Notes: generated by a model from the letters alone, not told the origin. 64,000 nt of DNA from Pseudomonadota bacterium (GCA_021845905.1 JAJZVA010000003.1:198300-262299); one strand, 5' to 3'; counted from the stretch's first letter, positions 39,854-50,490 are shown. Translations and numbers: made by a program.

Positions 39854-41356
39854 ATGAGTGCGAAACCCCATCCCTCGGATAAGTCCCCCACTGATAAATT
39901 TTATGAAGATTCCGATCTCACCGCACAAGAAACGGTGAAAATCGTGACAGACGGCCTTCGCGGAGCGGATTTTGGCGAGTTTTATCAGGAAAAAGCCGTC
40001 AGCGAATCGATCGTCAAGCAGAACGGACAATACGCGTCCATCGTCATCGGCAACAGCAGCGAAGGCTTCGGCTTTCGCGTCGGCGCGGGCGAGCAGGTCG
40101 GTTACGCCTATTCGGAAGAGTTCAACACGGCAGCGCTGAAGAAAGCGATCGCCGCCGCGCGCGAAATACTCGATAACGGCGGCGCGCAAGCGGAGAAGGA
40201 AGATGACCCGGCCGGGCCCGCGATGGAAACTTCGGACACGCTTCCGGCCTTCGGCAAGGTCGACAAGAAACTCTTTTCCGAACAGGCAACTCTCAGCGGC
40301 ATGTCTCTGGCCGAGAAGATCGGCAGGATAGACGCGCTTGAAACCTACGCGAAAAACCTTGATTCTTCGGTGACCAATGTCTCGGTCAGCTATTCCTCCG
40401 GGGTAAAAGACGTGCATATCATTACGCAGGACGGACAGGAACTGACTGAAACCCGGCCCATGACGAGCCTGCGTATCTCCGTGCAGGTCACGGATAAAGA
40501 CGGCAACGTCGAAACCGGCGAAACCCTGATCGGCGGGCATATCGATTGCCGGGAGGCTTTCAACGAAGCCGCCTGCAGGAAGGCCGCCGATGAGGCGCTC
40601 GAAATCGCCAAAACGCTGCTGATCGCTGAAGACGCGCCGGCAGGCGTCATGGACGTCGTGCTCAACCCCGGCTGGTCGGCCGTTCTGCTGCATGAAGCGA
40701 TCGGCCACGGACTCGAAGGCGATTTCAACCGCAAGGGAACCTCCGTCTACAGCGGCAAGACCGGGCAGAAAATCGCGGGCGACGAGGTCACCGTCATCGA
40801 CGCGGGCGACATGCCGGGCGAGCGCGGGAGCCTCCATTTCGACGACGAAGGCACGCGCACGCAGGCGAACGTTCTGATCAAAGACGGCGTGTTGCACGGC
40901 TACATGCAAGACCGCCAGAGCGCGCGGCTGATGGGCGTCAAGCCGACGGGCAACGGCCGCCGCCAGTCTTACGCGCACCTGCCGATGCCGCGCATGACCA
41001 ACACTTATTTCGCGCCCGGCGGGCACAATCCGGAAGACATTATCGCTTCCGTCAAAGACGGCCTCTACGTCACCCGGATGGGCGGCGGACAAGTGGACAT
41101 CACCTCCGGCAAGTTCAACATGAACGCCGCGCTGGCCTGGCGCATCCGCGACGGCAAGATATGCGAGCCGGTCAAGGGCGCGGCGATCACCGGCGACGGC
41201 GCGACGGTGATCAGGAATATCGCCATGGTCGGCAACGATCTCAAACTTGAAAAATCCGCGGGCGTTTGCGGCAAAAACGGCCAGTCCGTCCCGGTCGGAT
41301 GCGGACAGCCGACGATTCTGGTCAGAAAAATGACCGTCGGCGGCGCGGGAAAATAG
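39854..41356 (+). CDS. tldD: TldD metalloprotease subunit
   Basis: A 500-residue zinc protease subunit that, with PmbA/TldE, degrades small peptides and matures or destroys unfolded peptides such as microcins and CcdA. The metal motif HEAIGHGLEGD is intact, and IASVKDGLYVTRMGGGQVD is a family landmark near the C-terminus. It begins at MSAKPHP. pmbA follows 11 bases after its stop, so the two subunits are made together. Confidence 0.93.
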   Translation: MSAKPHPSDKSPTDKFYEDSDLTAQETVKIVTDGLRGADFGEFYQEKAVSESIVKQNGQYASIVIGNSSEGFGFRVGAGEQVGYAYSEEFNTAALKKAIAAAREILDNGGAQAEKEDDPAGPAMETSDTLPAFGKVDKKLFSEQATLSGMSLAEKIGRIDALETYAKNLDSSVTNVSVSYSSGVKDVHIITQDGQELTETRPMTSLRISVQVTDKDGNVETGETLIGGHIDCREAFNEAACRKAADEALEIAKTLLIAEDAPAGVMDVVLNPGWSAVLLHEAIGHGLEGDFNRKGTSVYSGKTGQKIAGDEVTVIDAGDMPGERGSLHFDDEGTRTQANVLIKDGVLHGYMQDRQSARLMGVKPTGNGRRQSYAHLPMPRMTNTYFAPGGHNPEDIIASVKDGLYVTRMGGGQVDITSGKFNMNAALAWRIRDGKICEPVKGAAITGDGATVIRNIAMVGNDLKLEKSAGVCGKNGQSVPVGCGQPTILVRKMTVGGAGK

Positions 41357-41367
41357 GAGTAAGTGAA

Positions 41368-42735
41368 ATGACAACGCAAGCGGAAAAAGATTTCCTCAAG
41401 AAAGCCAAGCCCATCGCAGGAGCGTTGCTCGATTACGCGCTTGACGCGGGCAAGCCCTATGGCATCACCCACGCCCGGGTCACCCTCAGCGCGGCGGAGA
41501 ACCTGAGCGGCGGCGTATCGAACGGCGCGGTTTCCCAACTCGTCACCGGCGTCGGACAATCCGTTCATATCACTCTTTATGCCGGCAAGCGCAGCGTATC
41601 CTTCTCGAAGAATACGCTTAACACCGAGAAAATCCGCGCCGCCATGCGCGAGAACATGCAGATCATCCATCTTGTGCCGGAAAACGAAAACAACCGTCTG
41701 CTGGAAAAAGAAAAAGTCGTTCCCCAGCCGGATGCGTCGGCGCTAGACCTTTACGAGGAAAATCAGCCCGGACAGGCAGAGCTGATCTGTTACGCGCGCA
41801 AATTCGAAGAGGCGGCGCGCGCCGTGCAGGGCGTCAAGACGACGGATCGCCTGAAAGTCGGCAAGTCCGCCTGGCAATCTTATACAAAGGCCACCAACGG
41901 CCTTGAAAATCATATGGCGAAAACGATCTATAGCGCCAGTGGCGAAGTCATCGCCGAGTCGAAGAACGGCATGGAAGCAGGCTACGATTACAGCCGGGCG
42001 CTTCATTTCGAGGACATGACCGACCCGTCGGAACTGGGGCGCAACGCAGCGCTCACCACGATCGCGCAGCTGGATTCCGTCCTGCCCGGAACCGGCGAAA
42101 TGCCCATCGTGCTTGACCACGCGGCCGCAGAGGAGTTCTTCGGCACGGTCATGGCGGCGCTCGACGGCACCGCAGTCTTCAACGGCAATACCTTCTTGAA
42201 GGGAAAACAGGGCCAGCAGATCATGAGCAAAGGCGTCACCCTGGTCGACGACCCTCTGGTCAAACGCGGCCTTGGTTCCGGCACGCTTGACTCCGCCGGT
42301 CTTGAAATGAAGCCGGTGACTTTCATCGAAGACGGCGTTCTCAAAATTTTCAATACAAGCGTCACGGAAGCCCGTCAGATCGGCGTCAACCCCATCGGAC
42401 GCGAGAACGGCCCGACAAACAGCACCGTCTTGCCGGGCGCGCTGACGCCGGAAGAACTGATCGCCGGCATCAAGGAAGGCATCTACATCAAAGGCTTCAA
42501 GGGCGGCACGGTAAACACCGCCAACGGCACGCACTCGCGCGAGGCTTACGGCCTGCTAATCAAAGACGGAAAAATAACCAAAACGGCGGTTTCCGGCTTC
42601 GTGGTCTCCGGCACACTTGGAAAAATGTTCATGAATGTGGCGCTGGCCAACGATACGCCGCAACATCCCAGCACAAAATACAGCATCGCCGCGCCGACCA
42701 CACGGATCGACGGCTGCACCATCGCGGGGCAGTGA
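41368..42735 (+). CDS. pmbA: PmbA/TldE subunit
   Basis: A 455-residue partner of TldD, lacking the HExxxH motif as expected of TldE. The C-terminal YIKGFKGGTVNTANGTHSRE and the GRENGPTNS segment fit the family. AGGAG precedes the start by about 10 bases. The longer open frame to 41266 is inside tldD and is discarded. Confidence 0.93.
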   Translation: MTTQAEKDFLKKAKPIAGALLDYALDAGKPYGITHARVTLSAAENLSGGVSNGAVSQLVTGVGQSVHITLYAGKRSVSFSKNTLNTEKIRAAMRENMQIIHLVPENENNRLLEKEKVVPQPDASALDLYEENQPGQAELICYARKFEEAARAVQGVKTTDRLKVGKSAWQSYTKATNGLENHMAKTIYSASGEVIAESKNGMEAGYDYSRALHFEDMTDPSELGRNAALTTIAQLDSVLPGTGEMPIVLDHAAAEEFFGTVMAALDGTAVFNGNTFLKGKQGQQIMSKGVTLVDDPLVKRGLGSGTLDSAGLEMKPVTFIEDGVLKIFNTSVTEARQIGVNPIGRENGPTNSTVLPGALTPEELIAGIKEGIYIKGFKGGTVNTANGTHSREAYGLLIKDGKITKTAVSGFVVSGTLGKMFMNVALANDTPQHPSTKYSIAAPTTRIDGCTIAGQ

Positions 42736-42812
42736 CAATCTTGTAAAAAGGCGCAGAGAAAAATAACGAAGCCTTGCAAAGCACAAAGAAAGATCAGCAA
42801 CGGAAAAACCTT

Positions 42813-44485
42813 ATGCCGCCAATATCAAAAAACAAAAGGCAGGAACGTCCATTGCCCGCACGCTTGCAGGAGATTCTGAACCAATTCAGCAAAAGAAAAC
42901 CGCCGGCAGAAAAAAACAAGGGAGCGGCGCACAACGCAACCCCCGCCGATGCAGGGAAATGGTCCGGCTACTGGAATAAAATAAGGGCAGACTGGAAAAA
43001 GGGCGCGAGCGAAGAAAAACCGGACAGCTTTCTGGTGCGCGCCTTCAAAAAAGCGTTCTTCATCGGTACCGCCGCGGCAACCCTTGCCTTTGGCAGCACT
43101 TTTATCATCGGAAAATGGGAGCAGCAGGCGCTGACGCAGTTGTTGGGCAAGGATTCCTATACCCTCGATGTCGACAGCCCGCCGCAAACGGGCGGCAAAG
43201 GCATGCCCCTTTTCATCGGCAGCGCGGATATCGGGCGCGTCATGATGATGCAGGAGAACCTTCTGACCCTCGGTCTGCCGCTCGGCCCCTGCGGCGCCGA
43301 CGGCCTGATGAAAGCGGAGGACCTGCGTGCCGTCAACAGGTTCCGCGCAGCGCTCGGCTTGCCCCCGGCAATTTCGTCGATGCGGGAACGCTGCGGACGC
43401 TTGCCCGTTTCGCCGCCCGGCGGCGCGCCCTGCAGGGCGCGTTTGAAACCGCGCCTGAAACAATGCCGCTGAAAGCCGGCGCTTTCGACCCGCCCTTAAG
43501 CGAAAAAATGCGCATCCGCCGCGTACAGACCGACCTTTACCAGATGCACTACAACATCGGCGTCTGCAAGCTCGACGGAGTCATGAACGCCGACACAGTC
43601 AACGCCGTCATGGCGTTTCAGGAAAACAGGATGCACCGTCACGCCATTACCAACGGCGAGGTCGACAGCCAGACACTGGCGGCGCTCGACGCGGACGCGT
43701 TTCCGGCGCGCAAAAATCCGGCGGCGGCGATGCGCCTTAGCGCCATGACCGCCATCGTCTATCAGCCAACGATGACGCCGAACCAGATCAACGCGCTCGC
43801 ACTGAAATACATGCGCGAAAAAGGCGTGCCGCAATATGTCGTCCAGGGGATCGAAGAGGCCGTGCGCCGCGCCGGTTTCGATTTCAGCTACCTCATGGAT
43901 CTCGCCTCGATCGAAAGCGATTACAGGCCCTGGGCCAATGCCGGCACCAGCTCCGCGACGGGGCCTTTCCAGTTCACGGACACGACATGGCTCAGCGTCT
44001 TCAAGAAATACGGCGGAAAATACGGCTACAAGGAACTCGCCGACAGCATCAACAGCCATACGCTCGCCGAGGCTAAAAAAGGCGATGCGAAAGCGGAATA
44101 CATTCTCGGTCTGCGCGGCAACCCGAGAGTGGCGGCGCTGATCGCCATCGAATTCTCGAAGGCGAACCTCGCTTATCTGCAAGAGCATCTCAGCGGACAG
44201 ATCGGCAAGACGGAGCTTTATCTCGCGCACTTCTTCGGGCCTGCCGACGCCGTGAAATTCCTGCGCGGCTTTCGCGCCGACTATAAAAATCCCGCGGCGC
44301 CGCATTTTTCCAGATCGGTTGTGAAGGCCAACCGCGGCATCTTTTACACGCGCCGCGGAAAGCCGCGCAACTACGGCGAGATCTACAGCCGCTTTGCGCG
44401 GCAGATGAGCGGCGAAGTGCTGCACATGGCCGCGCCGCAAAATACGCAAAAATTCACCGGTACGCCAGTAGCCGGCATGTCGTGA
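42813..44485 (+). pseudogene. Membrane-anchored lytic transglycosylase, split by a frameshift
   Basis: Two overlapping frames form one protein. Frame 1 (to 43472) gives a cytosolic basic region, a membrane helix (AFFIGTAAATLAFGSTFIIG) and the start of a peptidoglycan-binding-like repeat ending FRAALGLPP. The sequence continues sensibly only in frame 2 (GNFVDAGTLRTLARF onward), through a second binding-like domain to an SLT domain with ASIESDYRP and GPFQFTDTTW. The switch falls at a run of five Cs, 43362-43366. This is either a real frameshift or a one-base sequencing error. The start is the ATG at 42813, with a TTG at 42774 possible. Confidence 0.8.
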
Positions 44486-44543
44486 TATAAAAAAGGCTCA
44501 CACGCGAAAATGCTGGCGGCGGGCATTTTCATGATACGGAATA

Positions 44544-45428
44544 TTATCTTCTCGCGCGGTAATCTCTATACCTCCGGCGGCGCGTCCGATGTCTGTGGTC
44601 ATGAACGGCGCGCACGCTTTTTTTCGGCGGCGGCGGCACGACATGCACGATACCCGGCAACGGCGGCGCATAAGCGTTGCGTGGCAGATCTTTGAAATCC
44701 GCCCGTCTTGCCGCGGCGATGGCGGGCAAGGTCACAACCGGTCCCTGAAGTGACGCGGCAAGGCCTGTCAGGCCCTTTGCACGGTTATCGAATGTGCTCT
44801 TCAGGTCATTGGCTTCCTTCACCAGTTGGCCGTAGGGCAGGGAAAGGGTCTCGTTCAGGCGTTGCAACTGCAACTGTAACTGCAACGTCAAATCGCCTTC
44901 TTCCATTTCAGGGTTCAGCGCGATAAGCCCCTTGTCCGGCACATAGGCGGAGCCTATGTGCTGCGCGGCAAGGGCTTTATCGTAACAGATACCGATGCCC
45001 AGCCTTGCCAGTTCGGTCATGGCCCTGACGTTATTGTCGAAGGAGGTCGCATAGAGGCCTGAAGGATTCTCATTACCGGCATATTGAGAAAGGTCATGGC
45101 CTACAAAAGGCACATCTTCCGCCAGTCGCCGGACGCCGCTTTGGTATATTTTCAAGGGTTTTCCCCAGCTTGGCAGATCATTGCCCGCGGCGGAAAGCAG
45201 GAGCTCTCTCAACGTCTCGGCGCGCTGCGTTTCAAGATTGCCCGCCGCGCCGGCATCGCATGAGAAATATCTGGCTTGCGCGATATCATCCGCCGCGGCC
45301 GCCAGACGGTCTTCCTGCTTTGCATTGTGCCATGCTTCAAACCCGAACGGCGCCGCCGTCGCCGTAACGGCCGCCGCTAAACCTGCATAAACACTGCGTC
45401 TGAAAAGTTTGCGTATAAATGAAGACAC
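44544..45428 (-). CDS. Anchored periplasmic hypothetical protein
   Basis: A 294-residue protein that I do not recognise. The N-terminus has a basic patch and a hydrophobic segment (SVYAGLAAAVTATAAPFGF), so it is an anchored or exported protein. The body is helical, with an LQLQLQLQRL repeat near residue 185 encoded by CAACTG-type units. The C-terminus is Pro-rich, then strongly basic with alternating Arg/His (HRHRTRRRRYRDYRARR). It faces the transglycosylase tail to tail, and a cell-envelope role is possible. Confidence 0.55.
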   Translation of the reverse strand: MSSFIRKLFRRSVYAGLAAAVTATAAPFGFEAWHNAKQEDRLAAAADDIAQARYFSCDAGAAGNLETQRAETLRELLLSAAGNDLPSWGKPLKIYQSGVRRLAEDVPFVGHDLSQYAGNENPSGLYATSFDNNVRAMTELARLGIGICYDKALAAQHIGSAYVPDKGLIALNPEMEEGDLTLQLQLQLQRLNETLSLPYGQLVKEANDLKSTFDNRAKGLTGLAASLQGPVVTLPAIAAARRADFKDLPRNAYAPPLPGIVHVVPPPPKKSVRAVHDHRHRTRRRRYRDYRARR

Positions 45429-45636
45429 GGAACCACCATATTTACCAAAATAATTTTTATAAATTATATGTAAATATTACAGTTGAGTCAAGCGCACTAC
45501 CTGAATAAATTATAAATTATTGATTTTATTATAAAAAACTTTAAACAAGCGTGACAAAAGCCAGTCGTGTAATTTTGAATCACCGGACGCAAAATCCTCG
45601 GCGCTAGGGCGCTATCAGGGTGGTTTCGTCAAAGAG

Positions 45637-47964
45637 TTACTGACCGAAAAACTTGTTGAGCAAGCGCTTCCAGCCGGGCCGCGGTGCAGGCGGGGTGCAA
45701 TTTTCTTTTTGCTCCACTGGGGGCTTGCGCGCCCAGTGTGCCGTCGCAAATCTGGTATCTTCGGCATTTGAGCCGATGTGGAAGTTGAAATCACCCGCCT
45801 CCCAATCGTGCTTCAGATCGGCATTATAGAACTTGAGGTCTTCCGTCGTTATCTCGAAAGTTATTTCCCTTGTTTCTCCCGGTTGCAGGAGAACCTTCTG
45901 AAAGCCCTTCAATTCCTTTACCGGACGCGTACAGCTCGCCACGGGGTCGCTGATGTAAAGTTGCACCACCTCCTCTCCGGCGCACGAGCCCGCATTGGTC
46001 AGAGTGACCGAGGCCTTGAGCCTGTCATCGCCCGCCAGGGACGTCTTGTCCAGCCGCACCTGGCCGTAATCGAAGCGCGTGTAGCTGAGGCCGAAGCCAA
46101 AGGGATAAAGCGGACTGTTGGGCGTATCCATGTAAACCGACGTGAATTTTCTGAAGATATCGTCCAGCGCCGGACGTCCGGTTTTCTTATGCGCATGATA
46201 GACGGGGATTTGCCCGACATTGCGCGGGAACGAGGCGGTCAGCTTTCCGGAAGGATTGTAGTCTCCGAATAAAACGTCGGCGATGCCGTTGCCGGTCTCC
46301 GTGCCGCCGAACCACGACATCAGGATGGAAGAGGCGTTTTTATTCTCCCACTCCATGGTCAGCGGGCGGCCGCTCATCGTGACCACGACCAGAGGCTTCT
46401 TTGTGGCGGCAAGGGCCTTGAGGAGTTTGCGCTGACTTTCCGGGAGGCCGATGTCGGTGCGGCTGGCGCATTCGCCGGACATTTCCCCCGCCTCGCCGAC
46501 GACGGCGACGATAACGTCGGACTGTTGCGCCGCAATAAGCGCTTCAGCGATCATTTCGTCGGGCGTCCGCGCGTCTGTCTCCACCTTTTTGCCCAGAGCA
46601 TTGGCGTTCGCGGCCAGATTTTCATCATCAGTGATGTTCGCGCCCTTCGCGTGCAGGACGGTGACGCCGTCGCCGACCGCATTTTTGACGCCCTCCAGGA
46701 CGGTCACGGCTTTTTCCGGATCGCCCGCCGCCGACCATGATCCCAATATGTTCTTTCTGTCATCGGCGAGAGGGCCGATCAGCGCTATCGTTCCGCCGTT
46801 TTTTTTCAGCGGCAGGGTATGGTCCTTGTTTTTCAACAGCACGCAGGAACGCGACACGGCTTCGCGGGCGGCGTTACGATTCTCTGCGCTCAGGATATTT
46901 TGCGCGGCTCTTTGCTTGTCGAAGAATTTATAAGGATCCTCGAACAGGCCAAGCTTGTATTTGGCTTCCAGAACCCTCCGGCAGGCCGTATCTATCTCCT
47001 CTTGCGCGACCTTGCCCTCGGCCAGTGACTTCTTGAGGGTCGTCAGAAACGCCTCGCCCACCATATCCATGTCGACGCCGGCCTTGAGCGCCAGCGCCGA
47101 TACCGTCTTCAGGTCGCCGACACCGTGCACGCTCATCTCGTTGATGGCCGTGTAGTCCGTCACCACGAAACCGTTGAACTTCCATTCCTCGCGCAGGATG
47201 GCCGTCAGCAGTTCTTTATGCATGGTGGCGGGAATGCCGTTGATGTCGTTGAATGCCGCCATCAGGCTGCCCGCACCCGCCTTGACGGCTTTCTTGAAGG
47301 GCGGCAGATAAACTTCGCGCATTTTCTGGGGGCTCATGTCCACGGTATTGTAGTCACGTCCGCCTTCCGCCGCGCCATAGAGCGCGAAATGCTTGATGCA
47401 GGACATGACCGTATCGATCCGCGACAGGTCTTGCCCCTGATATCCCCTGACCATCGCTTCGGCTATTAGCCCGCCCAGATGCGGATCTTCTCCGGCGCCT
47501 TCGGAAATTCTCCCCCAGCGCGGATCGCGGGCGATGTCGACCATCGGCGAAAAAACCCATTTCACCCCGTCGGCCGCGGCCTCCGTCGCGGCGATGCGCG
47601 CGCTCTTCTCGATCAGCGCCATGTCCCATGAACAAGACAATCCCAGCGGGATCGGAAAAATCGTCTTATGTCCGTGAATGACGTCCGCGCCGAACAGCAG
47701 GGGAATGCCGAGGCGGGATCCCTCGACGGCGAGTTTCTGTATGTTGATGAGCTTCTCCGACGACCAGATATTGATCATCCCGCCGACAAGTCCCTGACGG
47801 ATTTTTTTCTCGGAACCTTTATTAACGGTCGCGCCGGTGACAGGCGCATCATGGCTGGCAATAAGATTGAGCTGCCCCAGCTTTTCATCGAGGGTCATCT
47901 TTTGCATCAGAGCGTCAATAAACGCCTTCATTTCCTGATCTGGCGGTCGCGGAGCGGCATCCAT
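45637..47964 (-). CDS. bglX: Beta-glucosidase, GH3 (BglX-like)
   Basis: A 775-residue glycoside hydrolase family 3 enzyme: TIM barrel with the nucleophile Asp in FVVTDYTAINEM, FGADVIHGHKTIFP near the substrate site, the alpha/beta sandwich (VAVVGEAGEMSGE), and a fibronectin-III-like C-terminus. E. coli BglX is periplasmic, but this protein starts MDAAPRPPDQEMKAF with no signal peptide, so it is probably cytosolic or exported another way. It would release glucose from oligosaccharides or glycosides. Confidence 0.92.
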   Translation of the reverse strand: MDAAPRPPDQEMKAFIDALMQKMTLDEKLGQLNLIASHDAPVTGATVNKGSEKKIRQGLVGGMINIWSSEKLINIQKLAVEGSRLGIPLLFGADVIHGHKTIFPIPLGLSCSWDMALIEKSARIAATEAAADGVKWVFSPMVDIARDPRWGRISEGAGEDPHLGGLIAEAMVRGYQGQDLSRIDTVMSCIKHFALYGAAEGGRDYNTVDMSPQKMREVYLPPFKKAVKAGAGSLMAAFNDINGIPATMHKELLTAILREEWKFNGFVVTDYTAINEMSVHGVGDLKTVSALALKAGVDMDMVGEAFLTTLKKSLAEGKVAQEEIDTACRRVLEAKYKLGLFEDPYKFFDKQRAAQNILSAENRNAAREAVSRSCVLLKNKDHTLPLKKNGGTIALIGPLADDRKNILGSWSAAGDPEKAVTVLEGVKNAVGDGVTVLHAKGANITDDENLAANANALGKKVETDARTPDEMIAEALIAAQQSDVIVAVVGEAGEMSGECASRTDIGLPESQRKLLKALAATKKPLVVVTMSGRPLTMEWENKNASSILMSWFGGTETGNGIADVLFGDYNPSGKLTASFPRNVGQIPVYHAHKKTGRPALDDIFRKFTSVYMDTPNSPLYPFGFGLSYTRFDYGQVRLDKTSLAGDDRLKASVTLTNAGSCAGEEVVQLYISDPVASCTRPVKELKGFQKVLLQPGETREITFEITTEDLKFYNADLKHDWEAGDFNFHIGSNAEDTRFATAHWARKPPVEQKENCTPPAPRPGWKRLLNKFFGQ

Positions 47965-48190
47965 GGCAAAAATCCATATTTATATGAACGAAGGCATAAG
48001 GTTGGCTTATTTATTGCGGTATGTAAATTTTTTTATCCACATTGCCATATTGTGAATTATTACGGGAGCCAATAATAAATTTCCCGATTCTCCTCCCCCT
48101 CTAGGATATGTATTTCTGAGTTAGCTTTTTTAGCTTTTATAATCATTCTAAAACTTTGTTTTTTATATATAAAAAAGTAAAGAAATGGTA

Positions 48191-48219
48191 TTGACTTTTT
48201 CGTAACCATATAACATAAT
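48191..48219 (+). promoter_or_regulatory. Candidate promoter for the glycosyltransferase gene
   Basis: TTGACT (48191-48196), a 17-base spacer and CATAAT (48214-48219) lie 44 bases before the ATG at 48264. The 299-base gap 47965-48263 contains no gene. Its AT-rich composition suits a promoter region. Confidence 0.5.
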
Positions 48220-48263
48220 CAAAACCAAGAAAAAACCGCATCCAACAGTCGTTCGAGGAAACA

Positions 48264-49154
48264 ATGAAAATCTCATTCTGCACCACATGCATGGGACGCC
48301 GTCAGCACGTCGAGGCAACGCTCCTGAAAAATATTCAGGACAATCTGCCCAAAACGAAAGACGATCCGGAAGTGGAATTCATCCTGCTGGATTACAACAG
48401 CAAAGACGGACTCCAAGACTGGATCAAGAACAACGCGGCTTTGAAGCCTTTTCTCGACAACAGCACGCTTGTTTACGCCAAATATCCGGACGCGACCCAC
48501 TTCCATCATGCGCATGCAAAGAACATGGCGCACCGGCTTGCGACAGGGGACGTCGTCTGCAACCTTGACGCCGACAATTATACAGGCAAGGACTTTGCCC
48601 GCTATCTCGCGACGGAATTTGCGAACGGCGAGCACGTACTCAGCCATTTCACCTTCGGGGTGATGACGCATGACCCTGACAAAAACGGATTCTTCGGCCG
48701 CATTTCCATGCGCCGTGAGGATTTTCTCGCCCTCGGCGGATACTCGGAAACGCGCTTCAAGAAGGGATGGGGATACGAAGACACCGATTTCATCATGCGC
48801 GCCATGAAGCTTGGGTTGGAATCTAAACCCATGTTCAACAAGGAATACATGGGCGTTATCGCGCATGGCAATGAAGAGCGCGTGAAAAACACGCTTCAGG
48901 GCGTCAACTCAAAAGACATCGATGATGTGTCCGCAGGCCGGGCGAAAAATCGACACAGGAATTTTATACTTTCGTCTTATTTTACGCGCGCGCAGGCCAA
49001 TCATGGAAACCGTTTCGGCGAGGGAAAACTTATGGGGCTGGACAACCAACCTCTTCCCGCCCTCAAAAAACTGGAGTCCTTTGTCTCCATTGCCAAACGC
49101 AACCCTTTCGCGGTCAAATCTTTCCAGGCCACCATGTGCAAAAGAGCGCCGTGA
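48264..49154 (+). CDS. Family 2 glycosyltransferase
   Basis: A 296-residue GT-A fold enzyme. KISFCTTCMGRRQHVEATL opens the Rossmann-like part, NLDADN is the nucleotide-sugar/metal DxD region, and KGWGYEDTDF matches the C-terminal galactosyltransferase-like (Glyco_transf_7C) motif. The acceptor is unknown. It is separated from the downstream operon by 391 bases, so membership in that pathway is uncertain. A GAGG-type site precedes the ATG. Confidence 0.85.
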   Translation: MKISFCTTCMGRRQHVEATLLKNIQDNLPKTKDDPEVEFILLDYNSKDGLQDWIKNNAALKPFLDNSTLVYAKYPDATHFHHAHAKNMAHRLATGDVVCNLDADNYTGKDFARYLATEFANGEHVLSHFTFGVMTHDPDKNGFFGRISMRREDFLALGGYSETRFKKGWGYEDTDFIMRAMKLGLESKPMFNKEYMGVIAHGNEERVKNTLQGVNSKDIDDVSAGRAKNRHRNFILSSYFTRAQANHGNRFGEGKLMGLDNQPLPALKKLESFVSIAKRNPFAVKSFQATMCKRAP

Positions 49155-49545
49155 CAAATCTTTATCTGGATCAAGTCAGGACGGAGGCACTCATTACTTC
49201 ACTGAGACTTGTTGCCGGGCTCTAAAACAGAATATCCGCTATTTCCAAGCGGCTTGAAATATTGTCCACTCTTGCGCTTGCTCTATTCCCGGATCGCTCA
49301 CCGCTCGACAAAAATACTTATCACGAAACGCCCCGCAACCGCGCCACTTTTAGCGAGATCCGCTCACAGTTCTGACATGGGACGACTTGGCGGTTGGCGC
49401 CGGAGGGGTGTATCGCGTCGACAGCTCATGAATTACCCTGTTTATCTGGGAAAATAGAAGCGATTCGGCCTATACATGAACATGAAATGTTGACATATTA
49501 TAAAAGAGTAAAAATTGTCTTGTTTTGACTTTATGGAATGAATAA
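49155..49545. other. Non-coding gap before the biosynthetic operon
   Basis: I see no gene in this stretch. The last 60 bases are AT-rich and include TTGACA at 49490-49495, but no good -10 box at the expected distance. It must contain the promoter for the operon beginning at 49546, and I cannot place it with confidence. Confidence 0.5.
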
Positions 49546-50490
49546 ATGCGGGCTTTGGTCAAAGGTAAAAACTCCGTCGCCGTCAAAGAACTTCCGCACC
49601 CTGTCTTGCGGGGAGAAAGCGACGTTTTGATCTGCGTCCAGCTGGCAGGGCTCTGCCGGACGGACGTTTTCGTCTCCGAGGGAAAAATCGCCTGCAAGGA
49701 TGACGTGGTGCTGGGACATGAATTCTCCGGCATTGTGGAAGAGGCGGGCGCAAACGCATCCGGCTTCAAACCCGGCGACCGCGTCACCGTCATGCCGGTC
49801 ATCCCCTGCGGCACATGCGCGTTCTGCACGTCACAGAATCCGGATAAATGCCAGAACACTTCCATGCTCGGCATCGATCATGACGGCGCCTTCGCGGAAT
49901 ATGTTTCCGTCCCCGCCAGCGCCGTTTACAAGCTACCGAACGGCGTCTCCTTCCGGCAGGGCGCGTACAGCGAGCCTGTCGCGGCCTCGCTCTCCGTCAT
50001 CAAAGCCGGCATCCGGCCGGATCAAAAAGGCCTGATCTACGGCAACAACCGCTTCGGCAATCTCATCAAAAGAATTCTCGCCGCCTACGATATAAAAAAC
50101 GTCGCGATTTATGACCCCGCAGCGCAAGAGAAGCCCGCAGAGAACGCCTTCGACTTCGCCATCGAAACGCTGGCGACCGACGAAACGATGGAGGCGCTCT
50201 TCGCCGCCGTGAAGCCGGGCGGCAAGGTCGTTCTCAAAAGCCGCAAGCACGAGCCTGTCGGCATCAACTTCAACACTGCGGTCAGAAAAGAGATCACCCT
50301 CGTGGCCGTGAATTACGGCGATTTCAAGGAAGCCATTGATTTGATGGCCGACGGCCGCCTGCAGGTAGACGACCTGCTGGGCGAAACTTATGCGCTGGAA
50401 GACTTCGCGAAAGTTTTCGAAAACGCAAAGACCCATGAAAGCGCCAAGGTCTTCTTCAAGCCGGGGCAAGACGATGTGCGGGATTGTTAG
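49546..50490 (+). CDS. Zinc-dependent alcohol dehydrogenase (MDR)
   Basis: A 314-residue medium-chain dehydrogenase. Catalytic zinc ligands are Cys in AGLCRTD, His-Glu in LGHEFSGIVEEAG, and a structural zinc loop CGTCAFCTSQNPDKC. The Rossmann part is short, and its cofactor loop (YGNNRFGN) departs from the usual GxGxxG, so cofactor binding may be weak or altered. At 314 residues it is below the usual 340-360. First gene of the coupled operon: its end overlaps asnB by 17 bases. A role reducing or oxidising the aldehyde made by the synthetase is inferred. Confidence 0.85.
   Translation: MRALVKGKNSVAVKELPHPVLRGESDVLICVQLAGLCRTDVFVSEGKIACKDDVVLGHEFSGIVEEAGANASGFKPGDRVTVMPVIPCGTCAFCTSQNPDKCQNTSMLGIDHDGAFAEYVSVPASAVYKLPNGVSFRQGAYSEPVAASLSVIKAGIRPDQKGLIYGNNRFGNLIKRILAAYDIKNVAIYDPAAQEKPAENAFDFAIETLATDETMEALFAAVKPGGKVVLKSRKHEPVGINFNTAVRKEITLVAVNYGDFKEAIDLMADGRLQVDDLLGETYALEDFAKVFENAKTHESAKVFFKPGQDDVRDC

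Noticed and set aside
49490..49518. TTGACA before the biosynthetic operon as a complete promoter
   Set aside because: There is no acceptable -10 box at 16-18 bases, so I do not list it as a promoter.
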